Shown here in pieces: positions 41,696 to 52,432 of a stretch of 64,000 nucleotides of DNA. The stretch comes from JAIBJN01 sp963830885 (GTDB taxonomy: Bacteria; Actinomycetota; Thermoleophilia; Gaiellales; Gaiellaceae), in contig CAWHOA010000012.1 in the NCBI GenBank assembly GCA_963830885.1, positions 1 to 64,000 on the forward strand, written 5' to 3'. The translations under genes were made by a program, and so were the position numbers. Position 1 is the stretch's first letter, and every line of letters begins with the position of its first letter. The notes under the pieces were generated by a model. The model saw only the letters and a program-made list of their open reading frames with translations. It was not told where the DNA came from and made no database searches.

Positions 41696-42634
41696 ATGTT
41701 CGGCCTCCGCTACCACGTGGCCTCGCTGGCGGCCGTCTTCGTCGCACTCGCCGTCGGCATCCTCCTCGGGGTCGCCGTCTCGGGGAAGCTCACCGACGTC
41801 ACGGATGACGCCGAGCTGCAGAACCTCCGCAACGACAACGACCAGCTCGAGCAACAGCTGGACGCGGCGCGGGCCGATGCCGACGCAGCGACAAGTCGGA
41901 GCGAGGGCTCAAACGAGCTCTTCGCGAGCGCCTACCCGGCGCTCATGGAGGGCCGGCTCGACGGGAAGAACGTCGCCGTCGTCTTCCTCGGGCCCGCCGA
42001 CGGGAGCATGCGCGCCGAGGTCGAGGGAGCCCTCGCCGACGCCGACGCGGACGGAGACGCGCCGGCGCGCGTGGTCGCCCTCGACGTGCCGGTCGATCCC
42101 GCCGATGTGACGGCGATCCTCGAGGGCGACGAGCTGCTGGCGGGTTACGCAGACGAGGGCGGTGACCTGTCCGACCTCGGCCGCGAGCTCGGCCGTCAGC
42201 TCGCGGAGGGCGACGACACGCTCTGGGGCAGCCTCCAGTCGGAGCTGATCGAGGAGCAGTCGGGGTCGACGTCGACGCCCATCGACGCCGCGGTCGTGGT
42301 CACCACCTGGACGGCCCCGGAGGACGCCGATCCGGACGAGCAGGCGGATCCCGCGGCCGAGGCCACGGCCAGCCTGCTCGACGGGCTCGTGAGCGGGCTC
42401 TACAGCCTGGACATCCCGGTCGTCGGCTTGGCCGCCGGCGACGATCCGGAGCAGGCGCTCGACGCCTACCGCGACCGCGGGATCTCGACCGTCGACGACA
42501 TCGAGCTCTCGGCCGGCCGTCTCGCGCTCGCCCTTCTCCTCGCTGGCGCCGAGCCGGGCCACTACGGCTTCGGCGAGGGCGCCACCGACGGCTCCCTGCC
42601 TCCGATCGAGCCCCTGCCGGTCGAGGGTGAGTAA
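41696..42634 (+). CDS. mctB: MctB/SteB-like membrane-anchored protein ('copper transporter' family)
   Basis: 312 aa. The N-terminal FGLRYHVASLAAVFVALAVGILLGVAVSG is the diagnostic start and single membrane anchor of the family, followed by a short coiled coil (AELQNLRNDNDQLEQQLDAARADADA). The extracytoplasmic domain is very acidic. Mycobacterial MctB limits copper accumulation, and the corynebacterial relative SteB is a division partner of SteA; with steA nearby the second role is at least as likely. Overlaps the next gene by 8 bases. Confidence 0.85.
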   Translation: MFGLRYHVASLAAVFVALAVGILLGVAVSGKLTDVTDDAELQNLRNDNDQLEQQLDAARADADAATSRSEGSNELFASAYPALMEGRLDGKNVAVVFLGPADGSMRAEVEGALADADADGDAPARVVALDVPVDPADVTAILEGDELLAGYADEGGDLSDLGRELGRQLAEGDDTLWGSLQSELIEEQSGSTSTPIDAAVVVTTWTAPEDADPDEQADPAAEATASLLDGLVSGLYSLDIPVVGLAAGDDPEQALDAYRDRGISTVDDIELSAGRLALALLLAGAEPGHYGFGEGATDGSLPPIEPLPVEGE

Positions 42635-43849
42635 CACCCCGCGGCCCGCGGGGCTCACCGTTCTCGTCCCGGCCCGGAACGAGGAGGACCGCATCGCCGA
42701 GACGGTGACGGCCCTCCAGCGCGACTTCCCGTCCGCGGAGGTGATCGTCGTCGACGGGCGGTCGGTGGACCGAACGGCGGAGCGGGCAGAGGCAGCCGGT
42801 GCCGCCGTCCTGCGGGTGGAGCGGCTCGGAAAGGGCGAGGCGCTGTCGGCCGGCGAGCGCGCGGCGCCGCCGGGCCCGCTCCTTCTCGTCGACGCCGACC
42901 TGCGCGGGTCGCTGCTCCCGCTCACCCGGAGCGAGGCCGACCTGGCGGTCGCGGCGTTCAGCCGGCGGGTCGGCGGTGGCTTCGGCATCGCCAAGCGCGT
43001 CGGGCGGGAGCTGGTCAGGCTCCGCACGGGTGTTTCTCCCCGGGAGCCGCTCTCCGGCCAGCGCCTCGTGAGCGCGCGCGCCCGGGCCGTCTGCTTCCCG
43101 GTCGCGTCGGGCTTCGGCTGCGAGGTGCGAATGACCATCGACGCGCTGCGCGCTGGCCTCACCCTCGAGGAGGTCGACATCGACCTCGATCACAGAGCCA
43201 CGGGACGAGACACCGCGGGCTTTCTCCACCGGGGACGCCAGCTGCTCGACGCGGTGCTGGCGACGGGCCCGCTCGGCGTCAACTACCGCGGGCTCCGACT
43301 GCCGCTCGCCGGCTGGACGAATGCCAATCCCAGCGACCCCGGGATCACCCTCGTCACGCTGCTCGGCTTCCTCGACGACGTGTACGGCGGCGAGGAGCGA
43401 GGCGTTCGTGCCCACCTGCGCGCGCGCCGGACGACCGGCGTACTCAAGGCCGTCGGCATCCCCCTGATCGGGCTCTGGCGGACGCGGAGCGTCAGCGGCG
43501 CGCTCCTCGTGGCGTTCTCGGCGAACTTCCTCAACCAGCTGGACACGCGGCCGGGGCGGTGCCTGAAGGCCTACCTGATCGCCGCCGTTCCGCTCCGCGC
43601 GCCGTTGGGCCGGGCCGTCCTCCTGCTCCCCTACGATCTCGCAGAGAGGACGATGCTGGGGGATGCGGGATCGAATGCGTTCGGAGCCATGCTAGGGTTG
43701 AAGTCCGTGGACCGCTTCCACGGATGGCACCGTTGGGCCGCGATCGGAACGCTCGCAGGCCTCAACCTCCTCGGAGAGCGCACGTCGATCGGCCGCCTCG
43801 TCGAGCGAACGCCCGGCCTGCGCGAGCTCGACCGCCTCGGGAGGCTCCG

Positions 43850-43853
<4 letters not shown>
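42627..43853 (+). CDS. fusion: family 2 glycosyltransferase + MraY/WecA-like C-terminal half
   Basis: 408 aa, GTG start. Residues 8-215 are a GT2 domain (LTVLVPARNEEDRIAETVTALQRDFPSAEVIVVDGRSVDRT; LLLVDADLRG; ASGFGCEVRMTIDAL). Residues about 235-360 resemble polyprenyl-phosphate phospho-sugar transferases (MraY/WecA/GT4): LLGFLDDVYGGEERG with the DD pair at 250-251, FSANFLNQLDTRPGRCLKAYL near 299-316, and MLGDAGSNAFGAMLGL at 343-357. The first half of a normal 10-11-helix MraY protein is missing. A lipid-linked sugar role is likely; whether it is active is unknown. Coupled to pyrG by ATGA. Confidence 0.7.
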
Positions 43854-45496
<1,643 letters not shown>

Positions 45497-45510
45497 GTCG
45501 CGCCCCCTTC

Positions 45511-45582
45511 TTATAGGGGCACCCCTCTCCCACCACCCGCTTCCTAGCGTAACGCCGAACACCGCGCGTGTCTTGCCCAGGA
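45511..45582 (+). repeat. dispersed intergenic element, copy B
   Basis: TTATAGGGGCACCCCTCTCC followed by CACCACCCGCTTCCTAGCGTAACGCC matches copy C almost base for base; the terminal GC-rich block is shortened (ACCGCGCGTGTCTTG). It lies between pyrG and the M20 peptidase gene. Confidence 0.8.
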
Positions 45583-45624
45583 CTGGGACGAGAGTGCGAC
45601 TGCTTCGTCCACAGCCACCGGCCC

Positions 45625-45630
45625 TAGAAT
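45625..45630 (+). promoter_or_regulatory. -10-like TAGAAT, M20 peptidase gene
   Basis: TAGAAT, 7 bases before the GTG at 45638. Confidence 0.5.
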
Positions 45631-45637
45631 CGAGCCC

Positions 45638-46745
45638 GTGACCACCGCCTGGGCCTCCGACGTGCTCCCGCTCTTCCTCGAGCTCGTGGCGATCCCGAGC
45701 CCGTCCGGCGAGGAGGAGGCGGTCGCCGAGCACGTCCGCGGCTACCTGCGCGACCTGGGCGTCGAGGCGGACGCCGACGCGGCCGGGAACCTGCTGGCGC
45801 GGCTGCCGGCGCCGGAGGGCGAGAGCGGCACGCCGATCTTCCTCTGCGCACACCTCGACACGGTTCCCGCTTCCGGGCCGATCGAGCCCGTCGTCGCGGA
45901 CGGAGTCATCACGAGCGCGGCCGACACGATTCTCGGCGCCGACGACAAGGCGGCGGTGGCCGTGCTGCTCGAGGCCGCCCGCCTGATCCTGGCGGAAGGG
46001 CGGCCGCACGCAGGCGTCGAGCTCCTGTTCACCACGCGGGAGGAGACCGGCCTCGAGGGGGCGTTCGCCTTCGACTGCGTCGCGGCTCGAGGCCCGGCTC
46101 GGCTTCGTGTACGACTACTCCGGCTCCGTCGGAGAGGTCGTCGTCGCGGCGCCCTCAGGCCGGGCGATCGACGTCCTTTTCACAGGGCGGCCGGCTCATG
46201 CCGGGATCAATCCGGAGGACGGGCGCTCCGCCATCGTGGCCGCCGCGCGGGCGATCTCGGATCTGCGCCTCGGCCGCATCGACGAAGAGACGACTGCCAA
46301 CGCAGGACGGATCGAGGGTGGCAGCGCGCTCAATGTCGTGCCTGCGCATTGCCGGCTCGCCGTCGAGGCGCGCTCCCGCGACGACCGAAAGCTCGCCGAC
46401 CTCGTGCAGGAGATGCTCGACTCGTTCTCGTTCGCAGCCGCGGTCGCCGACTGCGAGGTCGATGCCACCGTTGAGGACAAGTACCGCGGCTACCGCCTGG
46501 CGCCGGACGACCCCGCGCTCGTCCTCGCGCGGACTGCGCTCGAGCGCGCCGGCTTCGAGCCGACGGAGGTGGAGGTGGGCGGGGGGTCCGACGCGAACGT
46601 CTTCAACGAGCGCGGGCTCCACTGCGTCAACCTCGCCAACGGGATGGCGAACGTCCATACCGCCGACGAGGCGATCGCCGTCGCCGACCTGCAGGCCATG
46701 GTCGGTGTCACGCTCGAGCTCGTCGCCGCCGCGCGGGAGGCCTAG
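45638..46745 (+). CDS. M20 family (PepT-like) metallopeptidase, frameshifted
   Basis: The first frame: VAIPSPSGEEEAVAEHV, FLCAHLDTVP (first metal His/Asp), ILGADDKAAVAVLLEAARL (second Asp), FTTREETGLEGAFAFDC (general-base Glu pair). It then loses frame. Dropping the G at 46079 continues as SRLEARLGFVYDYSGSVGEVVVAAPSGRAIDVLFTGRPAHAGINPEDGRSAIVAAARAI.., the dimerisation domain, ending with NLANGMANVHTADEAI (last metal His). The joined protein is about 368 aa, normal for tripeptide aminopeptidase-like enzymes. All metal ligands survive, so the lesion is probably a base-call error. Confidence 0.85.
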
Positions 46746-47735
46746 TTGCCGGTCACCCTGCGCAGGGGAAAGGTGACGGCGATCGCCGAGCGCCACGACG
46801 GCCTCGTCCGGCTCGAGGTGGACGGCCGCGCCTGCGCCGCCTATCCGGCGCTCACCGGACCGGTTGCGCTCGGAGACGACGTGCTCGTCAACGTCCAGGC
46901 CCTCGAGCTCGGGCTGGGGACGGGCGGGTTCGACGTCCTGCACGCGAACCTCACCCGGGGGCTCGAGCTGCCGGCCGAGCGCGGCGCACACGTGATGAAG
47001 CTCCCGTACACGCCGCTCCAGCACGCCGTTCTCCACGCCGAGGAGTCCTGGGGCGACGAGTCCTCGGCCGATCTCGCCGGCCTGCCCGTCGTGTGCTGCT
47101 CACTGCACAGTCAGGTCGCGCCCGTCTGCGCGGGGCTGGGCCGCGACCTAGGGGTTGGCTACATCCAGGTTCCTGGAGGCGCCTTGCCGGTGCCGCTTTC
47201 CGACACCGTGCGCGCGCTTCGCGACGCCTCGTATCTCGAGACGACCGTCGCCGTGGGGCCGTGCTTCGGCGGGGAGGTCGCCTGCGTCTCGACCGCCTCG
47301 GCGCTCGTGGCGTGTGCCCGGGCCGGATTGGATGCTGTCGTCTGCGCGATCGGCCCCGGAATCGTCGGGACGGGATCGCGTTACGGGCACGGCGCGCTCG
47401 CGGCGGCGGAGGCGGCTAATGCCGCAGGGGCGCTGGGAGGCTCGCCGATCCTGGCGCCGCGCGTCTCGGCCGTGGACGAACGGGTGCGTCATCGCGGGCT
47501 CTCGCATCACACGCTCGCCACGCTCGAGCTGGTACGGAGCGCCACCGTCGCCTGGCCGCAAGGCCTCGAGGTGCCGCGCGAGCTCGGGCCCGTCGAGACG
47601 GTCGACGCATCCGGCTGGCGCGAGGCGTGCGACGGCCTGACGCTTTCCCACATGGGCCGCGGCCCCGATGAGGAGCCGTGGTTCTTCGCCGCCGCCTATG
47701 CGGCCGGGCTCCTCGCGCGCGCTCGGGCGGCCTGA
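46746..47735 (+). CDS. DUF3866 family protein
   Basis: 329 aa, TTG start immediately after the peptidase TAG. Family features: RRGKVTAIAERHDGLVRLEVDGRACAAYPALTGPVALGDDVLVNVQALELGLGTGGFDVLHAN, MKLPYTPLQHAVLHAEE, SLHSQVAPVCAGLGRDLGVGYIQVPGGALPVPLSDTVRAL, FGGEVACVSTASALVACARAGLDAVVCAIGPGIVGTGSRYGHG. The Gly-rich GPGIVGTGSRYGHG could be a nucleotide site. Common in Actinobacteria; function unknown. Confidence 0.85.
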   Translation: MPVTLRRGKVTAIAERHDGLVRLEVDGRACAAYPALTGPVALGDDVLVNVQALELGLGTGGFDVLHANLTRGLELPAERGAHVMKLPYTPLQHAVLHAEESWGDESSADLAGLPVVCCSLHSQVAPVCAGLGRDLGVGYIQVPGGALPVPLSDTVRALRDASYLETTVAVGPCFGGEVACVSTASALVACARAGLDAVVCAIGPGIVGTGSRYGHGALAAAEAANAAGALGGSPILAPRVSAVDERVRHRGLSHHTLATLELVRSATVAWPQGLEVPRELGPVETVDASGWREACDGLTLSHMGRGPDEEPWFFAAAYAAGLLARARAA

Positions 47736-47797
47736 GCGTTCGACCGGACGGCGAAGAATGCCGTGCAAATGCGGCCATCCCGCCGCACCGCTTCGGT

Positions 47798-47803
47798 TAT
47801 GGT
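47798..47803 (+). promoter_or_regulatory. -10-like TATGGT, ald
   Basis: TATGGT, 12 bases before the ATG at 47816; weaker and farther than the others. Confidence 0.3.
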
Positions 47804-47815
47804 TGGCCGCGCCTC

Positions 47816-48943
47816 ATGCGGATCGGCGTTGCCAAGGAGATCAAGCAGGACGAGTATCGGGTCGCGCTCACACCCGCGGGCGCCGGCGAGTTGCGACGAT
47901 GCGGTCACGAGGTCGTGGTCGAGACGGGCGCCGGCGTCGGGAGCACCTTCCCCGACGTCGAGTACGAGGCGGTCGGTGCGCGCGTGACGTCGGTCGACGA
48001 CGTCTGGGCCAGCTCGGACATGGTGCTGAAGGTGAAGGAGCCGTTGCCGGCGGAGTACGACCGCCTCCGTGACGGGCAGATCCTCTTCACGTACCTGCAC
48101 CTGGCCGCGGACGACCAGCTGACGCGGGCGCTCATGGCGAGCGGGGCGACCTGCGTCGCCTACGAGACGGTCGAGACCGACGACGGCAAGCTGCCGCTCC
48201 TCGCGCCGATGAGCGAGGTCGCGGGACGCCTCGCGACGCAGATGGGGGCGTGGGCGCTCGAGAAGGCCCAGGGGGGCAGAGGGATCCTGCTCGGCGGCGT
48301 CCCCGGTGTCCCGCCGGCGAAGGTGGTCGTCCTGGGCGGCGGGATCGTCGGCTACAACGCGGCGCTGATCGCGGTCGGCATGCAGGCAGACGTGTGGATC
48401 CTCGACCGGTCGGTCGAACGGATGCGCGACCTCGAGATGATGCTCGACGGCCGCATCACGCTCGCCATGTCCAATCGGCTTCAGATCGAGCAGGTTGCCG
48501 CCGACGCCGACCTCATCATCGGCGCCGTGCTCATTCCCGGGGCGCGCGCGCCCAAGCTGATCACCCGCGACATGCTCGGTGGCCTGAAGCCGGGCGCGGT
48601 GCTCGTGGACGTGGCCATCGACCAGGGCGGCTGCTTCGAGACGTCCAGGCCGACGACGCATTCCGACCCGATCTACGAGGTCGACGGCATCGTCCACTAC
48701 TGCGTGGCGAACATGCCGGGCGCCGTCCCCGCGACCTCGACGTTCGCGCTCACGAACGTGACGCTGCCCTACGTGGAGGCGATCGCCGACCACGGGATCC
48801 GCGAGGCGGTCGCGCGCGACCGGGCGCTCGGGCGCGGCGTCAACATCGTGGACGGGAAGCTCACCTACCAGGCCGTCGCTGACGCGCACGGCCTCGACTA
48901 CTCGCCGCTCGAGCAGGCGCTGCCGCTCGAGCCGGTTGCATAG
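47816..48943 (+). CDS. ald: alanine dehydrogenase
   Basis: 375 aa from the ATG at 47816 (MRIGVAKEIKQDEYRVALTPAGAGEL). NAD-dependent oxidative deamination of L-alanine to pyruvate. Substrate residues in KVKEPL and the LFTYLHLA block (catalytic His), NAD-binding VVLGGGIVGYNAALIAVGMQADVWILD, and the conserved DVAIDQGGCFETSRPTTHSDPIY and HYCVANMPGAVPATST motifs. The longer open frame from 47678 lies in the DUF3866 gene and is not used. Confidence 0.95.
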   Translation: MRIGVAKEIKQDEYRVALTPAGAGELRRCGHEVVVETGAGVGSTFPDVEYEAVGARVTSVDDVWASSDMVLKVKEPLPAEYDRLRDGQILFTYLHLAADDQLTRALMASGATCVAYETVETDDGKLPLLAPMSEVAGRLATQMGAWALEKAQGGRGILLGGVPGVPPAKVVVLGGGIVGYNAALIAVGMQADVWILDRSVERMRDLEMMLDGRITLAMSNRLQIEQVAADADLIIGAVLIPGARAPKLITRDMLGGLKPGAVLVDVAIDQGGCFETSRPTTHSDPIYEVDGIVHYCVANMPGAVPATSTFALTNVTLPYVEAIADHGIREAVARDRALGRGVNIVDGKLTYQAVADAHGLDYSPLEQALPLEPVA

Positions 48944-48950
48944 CCGCGCC

Positions 48951-49094
48951 CTACGACTCGGGCGTCGGTCCGAGCTCCTTGTCCGGAAAGAACCTCAGCG
49001 TGAGCTTCATGACGACGTACGTGACCCCGGCGGCGATGCTGATCGTCCCCGCGATCCAGAACGCCACGCCGACGAGTCCGAGGATCGTGTCCAT
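48951..49094 (-). CDS. 47-aa single-pass membrane protein, unknown
   Basis: Minus-strand frame MDTILGLVGVAFWIAGTIS..., ending KELGPTPES then TAG. Residues 4-30 form one hydrophobic helix followed by a short charged tail (KLTLRFFPDKELGPTPES). ATG at 49094 is 9 bases after a minus-strand TATTCT hexamer that overlaps the deoB promoter. Protein-like composition and the promoter support it as a real small gene convergent with ald and divergent from deoB. No family recognised. Confidence 0.6.
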   Translation of the reverse strand: MDTILGLVGVAFWIAGTISIAAGVTYVVMKLTLRFFPDKELGPTPES

Positions 49095-49102
49095 GACAAC
49101 CG

Positions 49103-49109
49103 TAGAATA
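49103..49109. promoter_or_regulatory. overlapping divergent -10 elements (TAGAAT + / TATTCT -)
   Basis: TAGAATA gives TAGAAT on + (49103-49108), 6 bases before the deoB ATG at 49115. It gives TATTCT on - (49109-49104), 9 bases before the small membrane protein ATG at 49094. Confidence 0.5.
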
Positions 49110-49114
49110 GCCTC

Positions 49115-50281
49115 ATGCCGCGCGCCTGCGTGATTGTGCTGGACGCGGTTGGTGCGGGCGAGCTGCCGGACGCGGCCGAGTACGGCGACGAGGGCTCCAA
49201 CACCCTGGGCAACGTTGCCAAGGCCGTCGGCGGCCTCGACCTCCCCAACCTCGAGCACCTGGGCTTCGGGAACATCGAAGACCTGGAGGGCTGCCCGCCG
49301 ATGGAGGGTGCTCCCGCGGTCGCGGGCCGGCTGTTCGAGCGCTCCAAGGGAAAGGACACCACGACCGGCCACTGGGAGCTCATGGGCATCGTCACTCCGG
49401 TCGCGATGCCGACCTACCCACACGGCTTCCCGTTCGAGGTGATCGAGGAGTTCGCGCACCGCACGGGACGCGGCGTGCTCGGCAACAAGGCGGCGTCGGG
49501 CACCGAGATCATCGAGGAGCTGGGCGAGGAGCACCAGCGCACCGGCAAGTGGATCGTCTACACGTCGGCCGACTCCGTGTTCCAGATCGCGGCGCACGAG
49601 GAGACGATCCCCCTCGAGGAGCTGTACGAAGCGTGCGGAATCGCCCGGGAGATCCTGACCGGCAAGCACGCAGTCGGCCGCGTGATCGCGCGTCCGTTCG
49701 TCGGCGAGCCCGGGAGCTACACGCGCACGCCGAACCGCCACGACTGGTCGTTGCGGCCCAGGCAGCCCAACTACCTGACGCTCGTGCGCGAGGCCGGCAG
49801 CGAGGTGCACGGAGTCGGAAAGATCGGCGACATCTTCGCCGGCGTCGACATCGACCACTCGCACGCGGCGAAGTCCAACGCCGATGGGATCAGGCTCACC
49901 GAGACCCTCCTGCGCGAGCTGGACTCCGGGTTCGTCTTCGTGAACCTCGTCGAGACCGACATGCTCTGGGGCCATCGCAACGACCCCGTGAACTTCCATC
50001 GCTGCCTGCAGGACTTCGACCGCCGGCTGCCCGACCTCCTCGACGCATTGCGCCCGGGCGATCTCTTCGTACTGACGTCGGACCACGGCTGCGACCCGAC
50101 GACTCCCTCGACCGACCACTCGCGGGAGCACGCGCTCTTTCTCGCCTACGTCGCGGGGAAGAACGCAGCCGGCCGGCGCCACGACGGGGAATTTGCGGAC
50201 GTCGGGGCGACCGTGAACGCCTGGCTGGGCGGGAAGGCGCCGAGCCGAGGCATCCCGGGCGCTCCCGTCGTTCAGCCGTGA
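49115..50281 (+). CDS. deoB: phosphopentomutase
   Basis: 388 aa alkaline-phosphatase-superfamily enzyme interconverting (deoxy)ribose 1- and 5-phosphate. First metal motif VIVLDAVGAGELPDAAEYGDEGSNTLGN; catalytic Thr in KGKDTTTGHWELMG; VYTSADSVFQIAAHEE; VGKIGDIFAG; VNLVETDMLWGHRND; TSDHGCDPTTPSTDHSREHA. It feeds nucleoside salvage together with the phosphorylase gene that overlaps its stop. Confidence 0.95.
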   Translation: MPRACVIVLDAVGAGELPDAAEYGDEGSNTLGNVAKAVGGLDLPNLEHLGFGNIEDLEGCPPMEGAPAVAGRLFERSKGKDTTTGHWELMGIVTPVAMPTYPHGFPFEVIEEFAHRTGRGVLGNKAASGTEIIEELGEEHQRTGKWIVYTSADSVFQIAAHEETIPLEELYEACGIAREILTGKHAVGRVIARPFVGEPGSYTRTPNRHDWSLRPRQPNYLTLVREAGSEVHGVGKIGDIFAGVDIDHSHAAKSNADGIRLTETLLRELDSGFVFVNLVETDMLWGHRNDPVNFHRCLQDFDRRLPDLLDALRPGDLFVLTSDHGCDPTTPSTDHSREHALFLAYVAGKNAAGRRHDGEFADVGATVNAWLGGKAPSRGIPGAPVVQP

Positions 50282-51574
50282 TCCACCCCGCCGAGCTCAT
50301 CCGCCGCAAGCGGGACGGCGAGGAGCTCTCCGGCGAGGAGCTCGCGGCGCTGACGCTCGCGTACGCGCGGGACGAGATCCCCGATTACCAGATGGCCGCG
50401 TTCTGCATGGCCGCGTACTTCCGCGGCCTGACGGCCGCGGAGACCCACGCGCTCACGGACGCGATGGTGCAGAGCGGGGAGGTCATCGACCTCTCACCAC
50501 TCGGTCGCAAGGTCGTCGACAAGCACTCGACCGGCGGGGTCGGCGACAAGGCGTCGATCGTGATCGGCCCGATAGTCGCGGCCTGTGGCGTCCCGTTCGC
50601 CAAGATGAGCGGCCGCGGGCTCGGCCACACCGGCGGGACGCTCGACAAGCTCGAGTCGATCCCCGGCTTCCGGATCGAGCTCGCCAGCGAGGAGTTCATC
50701 CGCCAGGTGCGGGAAGATCGGCCTTGCGATCATTGGCCAAACCGCTGACCTCGTCCCGGCGGACAAGAAGCTCTACGCCCTCCGGGACGTGACCGCGACC
50801 GTCGACATCATCCCGCTGATCGCCTCGTCGATCATGTCGAAGAAGATCGCCGGAGGCGCCGACGCGATCGTCCTCGACGTCAAGGTCGGCGACGGCGCGT
50901 TCATGAAGACACTGGACGAAGCGCGCGACCTGGCGCGGACAATGGTCGAGCTCGGGCGCCTTGACGGCCGTGAGGTCGTCTGCGAGCTGACCGACATGGA
51001 TCAGCCCCTGGGCCGCGCCGTCGGCAACTCGCTCGAGATCCACGAGGCGCTCGACACACTCGAAGGTGCCGGTCCGCCCGACCTCACCGAGCTCGTCCTC
51101 GGCGCCGCGGCGTATCTGCTGGCGCTCTCGGACCTCGGCGTCGACCACGACGAGGGCCGTCGGCTCGCCGAGGAGGCCGTCGCCGACGGGGCCGCGCGCG
51201 AGCTCTACGACCGCTGGGTGCGGGCCCAGGGCGGCGACCCGGCGCGGGAGGTCCTTCCCCGGGCGACGGTCGTTCGTACCGTGCCGGCGCCGTCGGCGGG
51301 CTTCGTCGAGGGTATCGCGACGACCGGGGTCGGTCTGGCGGCGCTCCGCCTCGGTGCAGGGCGCATCCACAAGGAGGACTCCATCGACCATTCCGTGGGC
51401 GTCGTCTGCCTGGCGAAGCGTGGGGATCGCGTCGAAGCAGGCCAGGCCCTGGCGGAGGTGCACGCGCGCGACGAGGGCTCCGCCCAGCATGCCGGCGACG
51501 AGGTAAAGGCCTGCTATCGGATCGGGGACGCGGAGCCCAAGCGGCGGCCGATCGTCCTCGACGTCGTCTCGTGA
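50278..51574 (+). CDS. deoA: pyrimidine-nucleoside/thymidine phosphorylase, frameshifted
   Basis: The GTG at 50278 overlaps the deoB stop. The first frame covers the helical lobe (VIHPAELIRRKRDGEELSGEEL) and phosphate site KHSTGGVGDKASIVIGPIVAACG, up to EFIRQVRE. Dropping the G at 50716 continues as IGLAIIGQTADLVPADKKLYALRDVTATVDIIPLIASSIMSKKIAGGADAIVLDVKVGDGAFMKT.. through the C-terminal lobe (GRIHKEDSIDHSVGV). The joined product is about 431 aa, typical of this family. Phosphorolyses pyrimidine nucleosides, producing the sugar-1-phosphate used by DeoB. Confidence 0.9.
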
Positions 51575-51588
51575 ACGCCTGAGTCCCG

Positions 51589-52422
51589 ATGCCTGAGCTG
51601 CCGGAGGTCGAGACGATCCGCTCCCGCCTCGCGCCGGCCCTGGCCGGCCGGCGGTTCGAACGGGTCGAGATCAGCGACTCGAGGCTGACCCGGCCCGTGC
51701 CGCCTGACGCCGTGGCCGACGCGCTCGAAGGCGAGCGGGTCGCCGACGTGCGCAGGCGAGGCAAGTACTTGGTTGTCGTCTTCGAGAGCGGGCGGCACCT
51801 CCTCGTTCACCTGCGGATGACCGGAAACGTCCTGCACCCGGCGCCTGAGGGGCGCGAGGACGATCCGCACGTGCGGGCTGTCGTCAGATTGGACGACGGA
51901 TCGGACGTCCTCTATCGCGACGTCCGGCGCTTCGGGACGTGGGATCTCCTCGAGCCGGGGGAGCTCGATGCGTACTTCGCCGCGCGACGGCTGGGCGTGG
52001 AGCCGCTCGGCCGGTCCTTCACCGCCGCGACGCTCGCGCGGGCGCTCGCGGGCAGGAAGGCTCCCGTGAAGGCGGCCCTCCTCGACCAGCGTGCAGCCGC
52101 CGGGATCGGGAACATCTACGCGGACGAGGCGCTCTGGTATGCGCGAATCCATCCGCTCACGCCGGCCGGACAGCTCCCCGAGGAGCAGGTCGCAGCGCTC
52201 CGGGAGGGGGTGCGGAAGGCGCTCCAGCTCGGAATCCGCCGGCAGGGGGCCACCCTGCGGGACTACCGCGGTGCCGACGGCAGCCCCGGCAGCATGCAGG
52301 ACGAGTTTCGTGTCTACGGGCGCGAGGGCGAGCCGTGCGAGCGCTGCGGCACGCCGATCGTCAAGACGCGAGTCGCCGGTCGCGGGACCTGGTTCTGTCC
52401 TGTGTGCCAGCCTTCTCAGTAG
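51589..52422 (+). CDS. mutM: formamidopyrimidine-DNA glycosylase (Fpg)
   Basis: 277 aa. Catalytic N-terminus MPELPEVETIRSRL (Pro1, Glu2), RRRGKYLVVVFESGRHLLVHLRMTGNV, helix-two-turn-helix with AAAGIGNIYADEALWYARIHPL, and a C-terminal zinc finger CERCGTPIVKTRVAGRGTWFCPVCQ. Removes oxidised purines such as 8-oxoG. No RNase III/coaD neighbours as in other Actinobacteria. All catalytic residues intact. Confidence 0.95.
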   Translation: MPELPEVETIRSRLAPALAGRRFERVEISDSRLTRPVPPDAVADALEGERVADVRRRGKYLVVVFESGRHLLVHLRMTGNVLHPAPEGREDDPHVRAVVRLDDGSDVLYRDVRRFGTWDLLEPGELDAYFAARRLGVEPLGRSFTAATLARALAGRKAPVKAALLDQRAAAGIGNIYADEALWYARIHPLTPAGQLPEEQVAALREGVRKALQLGIRRQGATLRDYRGADGSPGSMQDEFRVYGREGEPCERCGTPIVKTRVAGRGTWFCPVCQPSQ

Positions 52423-52425
52423 GAT
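52420..52425 (+). promoter_or_regulatory. -10-like TAGGAT, esterase gene
   Basis: TAGGAT overlaps the mutM stop codon and ends 7 bases before the ATG at 52433. Confidence 0.45.
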
Positions 52426-52432
52426 CGAGCGC

